Assembly: GCF_000521485.1 (NCBI RefSeq)
Contig: NZ_BAVS01000006.1
Span: 1 to 64,000, forward strand
Origin: Gracilibacillus boraciitolerans JCM 21714
Lineage (GTDB): Bacteria; Bacillota; Bacilli; Bacillales; Amphibacillaceae
Length of the DNA stretch: 64,000 nucleotides
Reading direction: 5' to 3'
Below, one piece after another: positions 11,730 through 21,110 of this stretch. Both the position numbers and the translations under genes were made by a program. The notes beneath the pieces are model-generated. The model did no database searches. It saw nothing but the letters and a program-made list of their open reading frames with translations, and had not been told where the DNA came from. Position 1 is the first letter of the stretch; every line of letters begins with the position of its first letter.

Positions 11730-12008
11730 TTATGCAGGATATACACTAACTTTTTTGCGATCGCGTCCTTGGCGTTCAAATTTAACTACACCATCAACTT
11801 TAGCATATAATGTGTCATCTCCACCACGGCCTACGTTTACACCAGGGTAAATTTTTGTGCCGCGTTGACGAAATAGAATAGATCCACCAGTTACGAGTTG
11901 ACCGTCTGCACGTTTAGCACCTAAACGTTTAGACTCAGAGTCACGACCGTTTCTTGAGCTACCTACACCTTTTTTCGAAGAGAAAAATTGTAAATCTAGA
12001 CGTAACAT
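11730..12008 (-). CDS. rpmA: 50S ribosomal protein bL27
   Basis: The 92-residue bL27 begins with the Firmicutes-specific extension [14 protein letters not shown], which is removed by the Prp protease before assembly, then [17 protein letters not shown] and the usual core ([28 protein letters not shown]). It is preceded by prp, the gene of the processing protease. Confidence 0.98.
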   Translation of the reverse strand: MLRLDLQFFSSKKGVGSSRNGRDSESKRLGAKRADGQLVTGGSILFRQRGTKIYPGVNVGRGGDDTLYAKVDGVVKFERQGRDRKKVSVYPA

Positions 12009-12022
12009 ATTGTTGCACCTCC

Positions 12023-12355
12023 TTATTTTTCAGAGATAGATATATACTGACCATAATCCTGCTCAACGGTTTGTAAAGAAACAACCATTCCTTCGAATAG
12101 CAATGTTACTTTTTCTAAAAGAGAATCATTATCCAGCTTCGGAACCGTTACCTTTAGAAAACCACCTTCATCACCGGCTTGATCTATATCCAAATCAATC
12201 TCACATAACTTAAAAACCGCATTGACAGCTCCGAATGAAATTCCAGATACAGCGGCACAAACTAAATCATGCCCTTCTGGTCCACTCCCAGCATGTCCGG
12301 TCAGTGTAAAAGATTTAATATTCGATTGCTCACGTTCAATTGCCACGTTAATCAT
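12023..12355 (-). CDS. prp: Prp, cysteine protease that processes bL27
   Basis: Prp (YsxB) cleaves the N-terminal extension of bL27. The 110-residue protein shows the catalytic dyad: histidine in TGHAGSG and cysteine in [12 protein letters not shown]. Its position between rplU and rpmA is conserved in Firmicutes whose L27 carries the extension. Confidence 0.95.
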   Translation of the reverse strand: MINVAIEREQSNIKSFTLTGHAGSGPEGHDLVCAAVSGISFGAVNAVFKLCEIDLDIDQAGDEGGFLKVTVPKLDNDSLLEKVTLLFEGMVVSLQTVEQDYGQYISISEK

Positions 12356-12367
12356 TAAACCATAACC

Positions 12368-12676
12368 TTACCCATTGATTTTTTCAATTGTAAGTTTAGT
12401 GTATGGCTGACGATGACCTTGTTTACGTGAATAGTTTTTCTTTGGCTTGTACTTGAATACAGTAATTTTCTTTTGACGACCCTGTTTTTCTACTTTCGCA
12501 GTTACAGATGCTCCATCAACGTATGGAGTACCAAACTTAGCGTCATCTCCACCTACTGCAAGTACCTTATCAAGTGTTACAGATTCGCCGATTTCAGCAA
12601 ATAGCTTTTCCACGTAAATTACTTGACCTTCTTCTACTTTTACTTGTTTTCCACCAGTTTCAATTATAGCGTACAT
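12368..12676 (-). CDS. rplU: 50S ribosomal protein bL21
   Basis: The 102-residue protein starts at [11 protein letters not shown] (ATG at 12676 after GAGGAGG); the longer open frame upstream belongs to the leader. It carries [32 protein letters not shown] and the typical end KLTIEKING. Confidence 0.98.
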   Translation of the reverse strand: MYAIIETGGKQVKVEEGQVIYVEKLFAEIGESVTLDKVLAVGGDDAKFGTPYVDGASVTAKVEKQGRQKKITVFKYKPKKNYSRKQGHRQPYTKLTIEKING

Positions 12677-12679
12677 TCT

Positions 12680-12786
12680 CTTGCACCTCCTCATTTGACT
12701 CAGACTCGCCATACAGGTAGCTAATAACAAGCTTTATAACCTGTTCTGCGCGGTTGTAGTAGCGGGTGCTACATAAACAACAAGAT
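12680..12786 (-). ncRNA. L21-type leader RNA of the rplU operon
   Basis: Between the promoter and rplU the minus strand reads as a structured leader with GTAGCACCCGCTAC, CCGCGCAGAACAGG, TTATAAAGCTTGTTATTAGC and ACCTGTATGGCGAGTC. This is the pattern I know from Firmicutes rplU leaders thought to mediate autoregulation by L21. AACAGGT/ACCTGT and AGCTTGTTA-type pairings are visible. Recognised by eye only. Confidence 0.7.
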
Positions 12787-12787
12787 G

Positions 12788-12817
12788 ATTCTATCATATT
12801 TCAGAGCATCCTGTCAA
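12788..12817 (-). promoter_or_regulatory. Sigma-A promoter of rplU-prp-rpmA, inside the 3' end of rng
   Basis: On the minus strand TTGACA (12812-12817) and TAGAAT (12788-12793) are 18 bases apart, just upstream of the L21 leader. The -35 box lies within the last codons of rng. Confidence 0.75.
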
Positions 12818-14241
12818 CGGCAATTTCTTGATGTTGCTTGATATACTCCTCGATCAAATCATCACTTCCAGCTCGGATCACCTGAAACTCACAGGACTTA
12901 TTATCTGTTTGACAATACAAGGTAAAATGTATCTTTGTTTTCACATGTTGTTTTATAAAACGATTAAAAAAAGCCACCACTTCTTCATGACACAGGATAA
13001 TCATACTCTCAATATTTCCATCATTCCAACTGATTAATTCACGCTCCAGTTGATAGGCAATGGTTTCAGCAGATAAAGGTAAACGCGCACTAGCAGAATG
13101 ATTCGTTAATAATTGTATCAAGCCTGTCCGTTCTCTTTTTCTTGTTAACTCCATTAAACCAAGCCGTGTAAAACCAAATACCTGGGTGGGAAGAGGATCT
13201 TCTTTGACGGTAACTTGCATTTGTTTAAGAAGTGCTGCTTCCTCCGCTTTTCTCATTTTTAAGAAATCGATCAAAATAATTCCTGATAAATTACGCTTCT
13301 GAATTTCTTCCAAACAATATTTGAGTGCTTTTTGATTAATACGATACATTGTTTCCTGTTTGTTTTGACGGCTTGTAAATTTATTACTATCGATATCAAT
13401 TACTGTTAATGCCTCTGTTTGTTCAATAGTTAATGTGATACCATCTTGCTTATGTACCACAGATTCTATCGCTTCTATCAACCATTGCTGAATCTCTTTA
13501 CCAGCAATTTTATTCGTTTCTTTTCGTATCCGCATCTTATTAGCCAAACGTGGAAAAGCAAGTTGCATATCATTTAGCGTTTTTCGATTATCAAAGGTGA
13601 TATCACTAAAATCAAAGCTTTGATAATGATTTAACATTTGATCTGGTACTAAAGGGTGCTGAAAAAGCAAATATGGTGCCTTTTTCTTTATAGAAAGTTC
13701 TTTTAACTGTCTCCACTGCAAACGTGTCTTTTCAAGATCTTGGTCCATTTCTTCTTCAGAAGTTGCTTCACTATCTGTACGTAAAATTAATCCTCCTTAT
13801 CGGATAGCTTTTCTTTAAGCATTTGTTTCCACTTATTTGACACATCATCAGATAATTTTCTGGAAGAGACTATATAACTACCATAGGGTAAATAAATGAT
13901 ATTTTTAGCTGTTATAGTAATATTAGCTGTTAATCTCGGTCCTTTATCCTGGTAGGGCTCTTTTGCCACTTGTACCAATATTCGAGCACCATCTGTAAGT
14001 GATGAGTCTCCTTTTTCTGGAAAAGGTATTTCTGACAATGGTAAAAAACCAACCTTTTTCAAACCAATATCGATAAATGCAGCCGCAATGCTCAAATCTA
14101 AATTTCTTACTTTCCCAAGGTAAATGGAACCTAACCGCGCATCATCTGTTATTCGATCCATATAAATATCTTTACATTGCTGCTCTTCAAATAAAATCCG
14201 ATTTTCTCTGATAAACCTGTATGAAAGTGTAATTTTTTCAT
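12801..14241 (-). CDS. rng: Ribonuclease G/E family endonuclease (two frame breaks)
   Basis: RNase G/E-type enzymes cut single-stranded A/U-rich RNA. The best start is the ATG at 14241 after GGAAGAGG (MKKLHFHTGLSEK). One A restored at 14212-14215 links it to RILFEEQQCKDIYM and the S1-like part (GSIYLGKV, AAAFIDIG, GFLPLSEIP). A second break near 13792, where one G is missing, joins LSDKE to the part with ILRTDSEATSEEE, the magnesium-binding VIDIDSNKF (catalytic Asp) and IILIDFLKM. The total is about 480 residues, matching Rng length. The zinc-link cysteines of RNase E are not evident. It follows spoIVFB, as in many Bacillaceae. Confidence 0.85.
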
Positions 14242-14252
14242 TGATCCTCTTC

Positions 14253-15116
14253 CTAGCTGGTAAGTAATTGTTCCATTCGCGTATAAATATTTTTCTTATC
14301 AAAATAACTCTGCAGACATTGCTTCTCTGTCAGCAAATGGGTGTTACCATTCTGATCATAGATTTTGATTGTGTGAAAGGTATCTCGTCTAAACATGCGA
14401 AACAACTCAGTTAAACGGATATCTCTCGGTACTTCCAAGACAACCTGCTTTGGAAATTCGTGCAACTCACTATAGCGATGCCATAAGAAACGCCACCATT
14501 TAAAATATCTTTGTTTCCATTCTAATCGATTTTCCAAAATAAAAAAAATCATAAGTAAAGCAAAGCTTAAAGAAAATAAATTCCAAATATAAACAACGAC
14601 ACTTACCGCTGCGATACTAACGACCGATATAATAATCACCCATTGCAATGATAGTTGATAAGAAAAAAAGGAATCCAGACATAGCTGGACTAGTTTTCCG
14701 CCATCAAGCGGCCAGATAGGCAATAAATTTCCGATAAATATAAAGGTATTGTATTGAAAAGCTAAAGCTATAGTTGCTTCAGGTAATAAGTTTCCATAAT
14801 CGATTATATACAGCACGAAGAAAATGAGGATATGTTGAAAAGGTCCAGCTATCGTTACTAACCATTCTTCTTTAAGTGGCCTTGATCCATATTCATCCGT
14901 CTCCATTACTCCCCCAAAAATCCATAGAAAAATGCGCCGGATTCGCCAATTAAAAAATCGTGCACAAGTATAATGGCCCATTTCATGAATTAAGACAATG
15001 ATAAATATAATCAATAATTCAACTAACATTCCAGTCACAATCGAAAGAAATATAAAGAAAAATAAAATTGGATGAATATGAATAGGTGGCAGCTTAAGGT
15101 TGTTCATCAACTTCAA
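14253..15116 (-). CDS. spoIVFB: SpoIVFB, intramembrane metalloprotease that activates pro-sigma-K
   Basis: This site-2-type protease in the mother-cell membrane around the forespore cleaves pro-sigma-K. The 287-residue protein has several membrane segments, the zinc motif HEMGH (in VLIHEMGHYTCARF), FGGVMETDEYGS and the second metal ligand region NLLPIWPLDGGK, then a cytoplasmic CBS-like C-terminus. It overlaps the end of spoIVFA by 23 bases, supporting co-translation of the complex. Confidence 0.95.
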   Translation of the reverse strand: MKLMNNLKLPPIHIHPILFFFIFLSIVTGMLVELLIIFIIVLIHEMGHYTCARFFNWRIRRIFLWIFGGVMETDEYGSRPLKEEWLVTIAGPFQHILIFFVLYIIDYGNLLPEATIALAFQYNTFIFIGNLLPIWPLDGGKLVQLCLDSFFSYQLSLQWVIIISVVSIAAVSVVVYIWNLFSLSFALLMIFFILENRLEWKQRYFKWWRFLWHRYSELHEFPKQVVLEVPRDIRLTELFRMFRRDTFHTIKIYDQNGNTHLLTEKQCLQSYFDKKNIYTRMEQLLTS

Positions 15117-15873
15117 TCACCTGAATCGGATCTATAAACTTATTACCTTTTTCGATTGCGAAATACATGGCTTCCTTTGCTTCATCAGGTTTATAGGTAC
15201 CAATTTTTTGATTCGCACGAATTGATTGATAGGAATGCACATTAACATCGCTTAAATGTCCATATATCGATGTACTGCTGTCAGCATGCTGCACGATGAC
15301 TGTTCTACCTGTTTCACGATGGTTACCGGCAAACAAGACCGTTCCAGCATCCACTGCAATTACTTCTGTAGTTTCCTTAGAGGAAATCATAATTCCTTGT
15401 CCGTTTTCCTGGAATGTTTGGCTTATATGACCTGACGCAGGTAACGCAGTCGGTTGATAGTCTTCTCTGCTTTCAAGATCTGTTTCCAAGGCAAACGGTG
15501 CACCAAATTTGACCTGATACCACTGATTCACTGTAGCAAATGGAAATTCTTCTGTCATTGCATAGCTTGTCCAATTCTTTGGCTGCTCAGCCCATTGGTA
15601 ATTGGAAGACATTGAAATCATTGTCACAAAGAAAATAATGGCAGCAATGACACTTCGCATTAAAAATGTACGCAAATATGGAGATTCTTGTCTCTTTTGC
15701 GGATATTGACCAAGTGTAGGAGAAAAGCCATGCCTCTCTTCATCTTCCATTGAATTATGATTAAAAAATGGTGTGTTTTTCACAGATGGTATTCGTGTGG
15801 TGGGTATTTTTGTTTTTGATTGCTTTCTCTTAGAAATATTTTGACGAATTTGTGAAAGGTTATTCTTTTTCAT
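15094..15873 (-). CDS. spoIVFA: SpoIVFA, regulator of SpoIVFB, degenerate M23 peptidase domain
   Basis: SpoIVFA anchors and inhibits SpoIVFB until signals from the forespore arrive. It has a basic cytoplasmic N-terminus, one membrane segment (SVIAAIIFFVTMISM) and a C-terminal LytM/M23-like domain (GQGIMISSKE…VDAGTVLFAGNHRETGRTVIVQHADSSTSIYGHL). The start was set at the ATG at 15873 (MKKNNLSQ) with AAGGAA upstream; in-frame alternatives at 15879 and 15897 exist. It is followed directly by spoIVFB. Confidence 0.9.
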   Translation of the reverse strand: MKKNNLSQIRQNISKRKQSKTKIPTTRIPSVKNTPFFNHNSMEDEERHGFSPTLGQYPQKRQESPYLRTFLMRSVIAAIIFFVTMISMSSNYQWAEQPKNWTSYAMTEEFPFATVNQWYQVKFGAPFALETDLESREDYQPTALPASGHISQTFQENGQGIMISSKETTEVIAVDAGTVLFAGNHRETGRTVIVQHADSSTSIYGHLSDVNVHSYQSIRANQKIGTYKPDEAKEAMYFAIEKGNKFIDPIQVIEVDEQP

Positions 15874-16059
15874 CAGCATCCATTCCTTTTTTTCCAACGT
15901 TTGTAGAAGTATATGTGACCAAGCATTGGAATATGAAAAAGAAAAAAGATGAAACGTAAAATTCTCATTAAAACTAAACTACGAAGTAAATGGTCGGAGC
16001 TTTTAACTAGCATTCATCATACTTTCAAAATTGTCACTTGTTCGCTATTTATCTTTAAA

Positions 16060-16096
16060 GCAAATAAACCTGGGAGCTGCTGCCCAGGTTTATTTC
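16060..16096 (-). terminator. Terminator of the mre-min operon
   Basis: AAATAAACCTGGG and CCCAGGTTTATTT form a long stem around GAGCTGCTG, overlapping the minD stop codon. A/T-rich ends supply the tail on either strand. Confidence 0.8.
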
Positions 16097-16887
16097 TGTA
16101 ATCCAAAAACCTTCTTAACTTTGTCCATAAATGTCTCTTTCTGTTCTAATGAAAGTAATGGCACTGATTCTCCTAAAATTCTTCTTGCAATATTTCGGTA
16201 AGCAATCGAAGCACGAGAATTGGGTTGAAAGGCAACTGGTTCACCATGATTGGAAGCTCTGATTACATCATCATCATCTGCAACTATTCCCAATAGATCA
16301 ATAGATAAGACTTGAACAATTTCATCTACATCAAGCATATCACCATTTTTAACCATATGATTACGAATTCGATTCACAATCAAATGTGGTGGTTCAACTT
16401 TTTCTTGCTCTAATAAACCGATAATACGATCAGCATCGCGTACACTTGATTTTTCTGGTGTGGTCACAACAATAGCTTTATCTGCACCAGCAACAGCATT
16501 TTTGTATCCCTGTTCAATTCCTGCTGGACAGTCTATTAATATGTAATCATAGTCTGGTTTTAATTCATCTATAATCTCTATCATACCTTCTGGTGTTAAT
16601 GCTGATTTATCCGTTGTTTGCGCAGCTGGAAGTAAGTATAGACAATCAAAGCGCTTATCTTTAATTAAAGCTTGTGAAATTTTACATCTTTTTTCTAATA
16701 CGTCTACAATATCATAGATAATACGATTCTCTAATCCCATAATCACATCTAAATTTCGCAAACCAATATCTGTATCAATTAAACAAACTTTTTTGTCCAA
16801 TAATGCTAATGAAGTTCCTAAATTTGCAGTAGTCGTCGTTTTACCGACACCACCTTTACCAGAAGTAATTACAATTGCTTCACCCAT
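16090..16887 (-). CDS. minD: Septum site-determining ATPase MinD
   Basis: MinD binds the membrane as an ATP dimer and recruits MinC to block division away from midcell. The 265-residue protein has the deviant Walker A SGKGGVGKTTTTANLG, the switch DTDIGLRNLDVIMGLENR, DYILIDCPAGIEQGY and the C-terminal amphipathic membrane-targeting helix (FMDKVKKVFGLQK). It overlaps the end of minC by eight bases and is last in mreB-mreC-mreD-minC-minD. Confidence 0.97.
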   Translation of the reverse strand: MGEAIVITSGKGGVGKTTTTANLGTSLALLDKKVCLIDTDIGLRNLDVIMGLENRIIYDIVDVLEKRCKISQALIKDKRFDCLYLLPAAQTTDKSALTPEGMIEIIDELKPDYDYILIDCPAGIEQGYKNAVAGADKAIVVTTPEKSSVRDADRIIGLLEQEKVEPPHLIVNRIRNHMVKNGDMLDVDEIVQVLSIDLLGIVADDDDVIRASNHGEPVAFQPNSRASIAYRNIARRILGESVPLLSLEQKETFMDKVKKVFGLQK

Positions 16888-17563
16888 TCATAACTCTCCT
16901 TTCAAAAGCATCCAATTCTGGTCGAGATTTGGCTAATGAACTGATTCGATCCATGATAATTTGTTCTCCGTCTTTTTCGATAAAACCACATTCCATAGGA
17001 ACACCCTCTCCATCTGAATCTGGTGATCTACTAATAATATCTGCTATTCTTAATTGACTAGGAGCCATGTATGATGCAGCAATTACAGCTTTTCTATTAC
17101 CTGTTGCACCAGCGTGAGCAACCCCACGTAAATTTCCCATTATAAAGATATTACCGGTTGCTACTACTTTCCCACCAGGGTTTACATCACCAATTAATAA
17201 CAGATCTCCGGTAATTTCAAGTACTTGTCCAGAACGAATTACCCTATTATGTAATTTTAAATCTGTTTCATCTTTCCATCTTAACGCTTCTTCTTTAAGA
17301 ATAACATCGGAAACGATTTCCTCAACAACTAACTTATTATGTTTTTTAATAATTTTCCGCAAAGTTTCTGCTTGAGCATCGGTAATATAACGATTTCCAA
17401 GCTGAATCTTAACTGTAATTAGTGGTTCATCAACTGCCATATGTTTAGCAGATAAGATTTCTTCTACCTCACCTAGAAGTTCCTCCCACGAACAGCTGTC
17501 ATTCATAAATAGGGTGAGTCCATCTCTTGTTCCCTTGATTGTAATCCATTTATTTGTTGGCAC
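16880..17563 (-). CDS. minC: Septum formation inhibitor MinC
   Basis: MinC inhibits FtsZ polymerisation. The 227-residue protein has an N-terminal inhibitory domain and the C-terminal right-handed beta-helix with GDVNPGGKVVATGNIFIMGNLRGVAHAG and the MinD-binding RSPDSDG-type loop. The start is a GTG at 17563 after AAGGGGG. Confidence 0.94.
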   Translation of the reverse strand: MPTNKWITIKGTRDGLTLFMNDSCSWEELLGEVEEILSAKHMAVDEPLITVKIQLGNRYITDAQAETLRKIIKKHNKLVVEEIVSDVILKEEALRWKDETDLKLHNRVIRSGQVLEITGDLLLIGDVNPGGKVVATGNIFIMGNLRGVAHAGATGNRKAVIAASYMAPSQLRIADIISRSPDSDGEGVPMECGFIEKDGEQIIMDRISSLAKSRPELDAFERRVMNG

Positions 17564-17601
17564 AACTTTTCAACCCCCTTAAAACACTGCACAACCAGAT
17601 A

Positions 17602-18144
17602 TCAATCATTATGTTCAAATTTAATTATCGACCATTTTTCCAATCTTTTAGCAAAACATATATAGATAATCAGACTTATGATCACATTCCAAATCAATGA
17701 TGGAATTAATCGATTTAGCAAATAAAAGTCCCAACTTAATTGATGTACTTGTATAATATTATAAAGTAAAAAGATCAAAATGTCTGCAGCAACTATTCCG
17801 AAGATGGTCATGATCATTGCTATAAAAAAATTGGATTGTAACACTTTCATAAACACTCTAATACCATACAACACTACTGTATATGCAAATACATATACAC
17901 CGATTATATCGGTATAAACAATATCTACGATAAATGAAAATAAAATAGATAGAGCAATCGCATAAAAAGTAGTTGATTTTTCAAAATAAATGGTAACATA
18001 TATTAAAAACACAAACATAAAGTGTGAAACGATCATCGAATTGCCATCGAACATAGACATATATATTAAAGAAAATGTACCTTCCAATATAACAAGAAGA
18101 AAGCAGATGATAGCAAGTAAGAAGGGGGGGATCATGTTCTTCAT
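17602..18144 (-). CDS. mreD: Rod shape-determining protein MreD
   Basis: A 180-residue integral membrane protein with about five hydrophobic segments, partner of MreC in the elongasome. It follows mreC with a four-base overlap. The C7 run (G7 at 18124-18130 on +) encodes Pro-Pro in MIPPFLLA near the start, where one Pro is usual. Confidence 0.9.
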   Translation of the reverse strand: MKNMIPPFLLAIICFLLVILEGTFSLIYMSMFDGNSMIVSHFMFVFLIYVTIYFEKSTTFYAIALSILFSFIVDIVYTDIIGVYVFAYTVVLYGIRVFMKVLQSNFFIAMIMTIFGIVAADILIFLLYNIIQVHQLSWDFYLLNRLIPSLIWNVIISLIIYICFAKRLEKWSIIKFEHND

Positions 18145-19022
18145 GAAGCGTCCTCCTCTGCTTGCCCTTCCATTGTAGCCATATTTCGGTCTATCACGAT
18201 AACATGATTAAAATGTTCTAAATCTGCTGAAGGTTTAACATATGCAATACTTGTTAACTCGTATTTGTCTGCCTCCACTTTAACAATTTCACCAATCTCT
18301 AAGCCTTTAGGAAAGACACCACCTAAACCAGAAGAAAAAACAGATTGCCCTTCTGCCAGTTCTTGATAAGTCTCATTCAGTTCTAATAATAAATGTTCAG
18401 ATTCCTCGTCATAGCCTACGATAAATCCGGAAATGTCTGTTTCAGTCTCCGCTACATCAACATTAACTGATATCCGGTTTGATTGATCAAATCCATTTAA
18501 CAACAAAACAGTTGAAGTGAACGGTGAACTGGTTTGTACCTTTCCAATCATCCCCCCCTGCCCCGTAATAACAGCCATATTAGGCGCTATACCATTTTGT
18601 GATCCCTTATTGATCGTTACTAGATTGAACCACTGATCCTTACTCTTGGCAATCACCGAAGCCTGAATTGAGTTAAAGTTTTGCAAAAAATCTGATTCTG
18701 TTTTGTTCAATGTTTCTTGAAGTTCCGTTATTTCTTTAGTTAATTCCTGATTTTGATATTCTAACTGACGAAGTTCTTCTAAACTTGACTTTAATTTTTG
18801 GTTTTCTCGATAAACATTTCTAATCTCTTTAACATTATTCGCAAAGCTGGTAGTAAAAGCTATAGGTTTATTTACCACCTCTTGTACCCAACCAACTGTA
18901 TCATGGATAAAATCCTCCAAAACAGTTAAATTCGTTCTTTTCTGCAACGAAAATCCGATTAATCCTACAATTAGAATTAAAGAGATCAGGAATATAAACA
19001 GTCGCTTTTTCTTATAAAACAT
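18141..19022 (-). CDS. mreC: Rod shape-determining protein MreC
   Basis: MreC is a bitopic protein that links cytoplasmic MreB to cell-wall synthases. The 293-residue product has an N-terminal membrane anchor (LFIFLISLILIVGLIGF), a coiled coil (residues ~65-110) and the beta-barrel region with VITGQGGMIGKV, GLGGVFPKGLEIGEI and DLEHFNHVIVI. A C7 tract (18552-18558) puts an extra Gly in GQGGMIG. Confidence 0.95.
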   Translation of the reverse strand: MFYKKKRLFIFLISLILIVGLIGFSLQKRTNLTVLEDFIHDTVGWVQEVVNKPIAFTTSFANNVKEIRNVYRENQKLKSSLEELRQLEYQNQELTKEITELQETLNKTESDFLQNFNSIQASVIAKSKDQWFNLVTINKGSQNGIAPNMAVITGQGGMIGKVQTSSPFTSTVLLLNGFDQSNRISVNVDVAETETDISGFIVGYDEESEHLLLELNETYQELAEGQSVFSSGLGGVFPKGLEIGEIVKVEADKYELTSIAYVKPSADLEHFNHVIVIDRNMATMEGQAEEDAS

Positions 19023-19043
19023 GAAAACACCTTCTTAATTCGA

Positions 19044-20074
19044 TTAGCGATGCATTCTAATATTTGGATGGGAACGGAAATGTTCCATATATTCTAAAGA
19101 CTTCCCTGTGCCGATAGCAACACTATCTAGTGGTTCATCTGCAACAAATACTGGCATTTTTGTTTCATCACTAATAACTTCATCTAATTTTTTCAAAAGG
19201 GCACCACCGCCGGACAATACGATACCGCGATCCATAATATCTGCCGCTAATTCTGGTGGAGTTCGTTCAAGCGTATTTTTGACAGCATCTATTATCGCGT
19301 CTACTGTATCTTTTAAAGCGGAAGCAACTTCTGAAGCTGTAATACTAATTGTTTTTGGTAAACCAGTAAGCAAATCGCGACCTCTAATATCCATTTCTAT
19401 TTTTTCGGATGAAGCTTGGCTGATGCAATATCCATTTTAATAGATTCAGCTGAGCGCTCTCCAATCATTAAATTATAGGTTCGTTTCACATACTGAATGA
19501 TAGCTTCATCCATATCGTCTCCAGCAGTACGAATAGACTTACTGGTCACAATTCCACCAAGGGAAATAACTGCCACTTCAGTGGTTCCACCACCAATATC
19601 GACAATCATACTGCCCGTAGGTTCCCATACAGGTAACCCAGCACCAATCGATGCAGCGAAAGGTTCTGCAATTGGAAAAGCTTCCTTAGCACCGGCTGCT
19701 TTTGTCGCATCGATAACGGCCCTTTCTTCCACCATAGTTATGCCTGAAGGGACACATACCATTACATTTGGTTTCTTAGCAAAACTCGAGCGATTCTTCT
19801 GGGCTAACTTTATATAATACTTCATCATAGAAGCAGTTGTATCATAATCTGCAATAACTCCGTCTTTCATTGGACGAATTACCAATATATTACCTGGTGT
19901 ACGACCAATCATATTTTTGGCGTCACTACCTACTGCTTCAATATCTCCTGTTGACTTATTTATAGCGACAACGGATGGTTCACGTACAACAATTCCCTTT
20001 CCCTTAAGAAAAACTAATGTATTTGCTGTACCTAAATCAATACCTAAATCTTGCGTAAAACTAAATAATCCCAA
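19044..20074 (-). CDS. mreB: Cell-shape actin MreB (frame broken once near 19417)
   Basis: MreB is the actin-like protein that guides lateral wall synthesis. The first part carries [37 protein letters not shown] and [13 protein letters not shown]; the second carries [25 protein letters not shown] and [11 protein letters not shown]. One base is missing at about 19417 (GCC-AAGCT for GCCGAAGCT); with it the protein reads [17 protein letters not shown] and has about 343 residues. I chose the TTG at 20074 ([11 protein letters not shown]) after GAGGAAG. Since mreB is usually essential, the shift is probably a sequence error. Confidence 0.93.
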
Positions 20075-20171
20075 TCTTTTTCTTCCTCTCAACCATTATT
20101 ATGCAACATTCACTTCCATATTTTATGCTTTTTAAGTCTTACTATCAAGAAATAATATTCTTCATAATAAT

Positions 20172-20208
20172 AAGCGCCTTCATACAAGCATTCTTGTACA
20201 AGGCGCTA
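20172..20208 (-). terminator. Hairpin downstream of radC
   Basis: AGCGCCTT and AAGGCGCT enclose an inner TACAAG/CTTGTA stem, a strong hairpin between radC and mreB. There is no clean T-run on the minus strand, so termination is likely but not certain. Confidence 0.55.
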
Positions 20209-20258
20209 TAAAAGCTTGTTGATTCTATTATACTGAACTTAACAAAAAATAGATAGTG

Positions 20259-20948
20259 CTATAAGTACCCTTTTTCTTTTAATGAAATAAATTTATGATC
20301 GCCAATGATCAAATGATCCAACAGTTCGATACCAATCATTTTACCACTTTCTAATAATCGTTTGGTTACATGAATATCTTCTTGGGATGGTGAGGGATCA
20401 CCACTCGGGTGGTTGTGCGCACAGATAATCGATGCTGCCGATCTTCTAACTGCCTCGCGATATACTTCACGAGGATGAACAATGGAGGCATTCAAACTTC
20501 CTATAAATATAGTTTGTCGGTGTATGATTTGATTCTTGGTATTCAAAAACAAAACGACAAAATGTTCCTGTTTCAGACGACACATTTCTTCCATCACATA
20601 ATCTGCGCCATCTTCCGGACTTCTAATTACATATCTTTCTTTTTCTTTAAAATGTTCGATTCTTTTTCCAAATTCCACAGCAGCCAGAATATTGATACCC
20701 TTTACCTGCCCGATTCCTTTAATATTTGTTAATTCTTCTATAGTCACGTCTCTGAGCATTCGTAAACCTTCAAAATGCCGCAAGACCTTTTCGGCCAATT
20801 GATGAACATTTTCCCTGTGTGTACCTGACCCCAGCAATATCGCTAATAATTCCTGATTGGAAAGTGCACCAGGGCCATGTGCTAACAAACGCTCTCTAGG
20901 ACGATCTTCTTTAGGTACCTCTTTCATCTTAATGGTGGTAACATCCAA
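20259..20948 (-). CDS. radC: RadC family JAB/MPN-domain protein
   Basis: The 229-residue protein has an N-terminal helix-hairpin-helix region (ITNIKGIGQVKGINI) and a C-terminal JAMM metal motif in ICAHNHPSGDPSPSQED (HNHPxGxxxPSxxD). Despite its name it is not needed for DNA repair in the species tested; its role is unsettled. The start is a TTG at 20948 nine bases after AGGAGG. It lies upstream of mreB as in B. subtilis; maf is missing from its usual place. Confidence 0.93.
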   Translation of the reverse strand: MDVTTIKMKEVPKEDRPRERLLAHGPGALSNQELLAILLGSGTHRENVHQLAEKVLRHFEGLRMLRDVTIEELTNIKGIGQVKGINILAAVEFGKRIEHFKEKERYVIRSPEDGADYVMEEMCRLKQEHFVVLFLNTKNQIIHRQTIFIGSLNASIVHPREVYREAVRRSAASIICAHNHPSGDPSPSQEDIHVTKRLLESGKMIGIELLDHLIIGDHKFISLKEKGYL

Positions 20949-21110
20949 CTTCTTCAGCCTCCTTCGTAACTATCTCTCATTGTAACGAGAAGACTTCTGT
21001 TCAGCAAATTGTTAAAAATAGATTTTCAAATAGCTAAAACCCGCGATTATCCTATTTTCCTCGTTATAAAAAAGCAAAACTATGCTCTAAGATCATGCAA
21101 TAAAATGAAT

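Noticed and set aside
11730-12676. CRISPR arrays, prophage, IS elements or integrases anywhere in the window
   Set aside because: I saw no regularly spaced repeats, transposase, integrase or phage structural genes; the gene order is the conserved Bacillaceae backbone.
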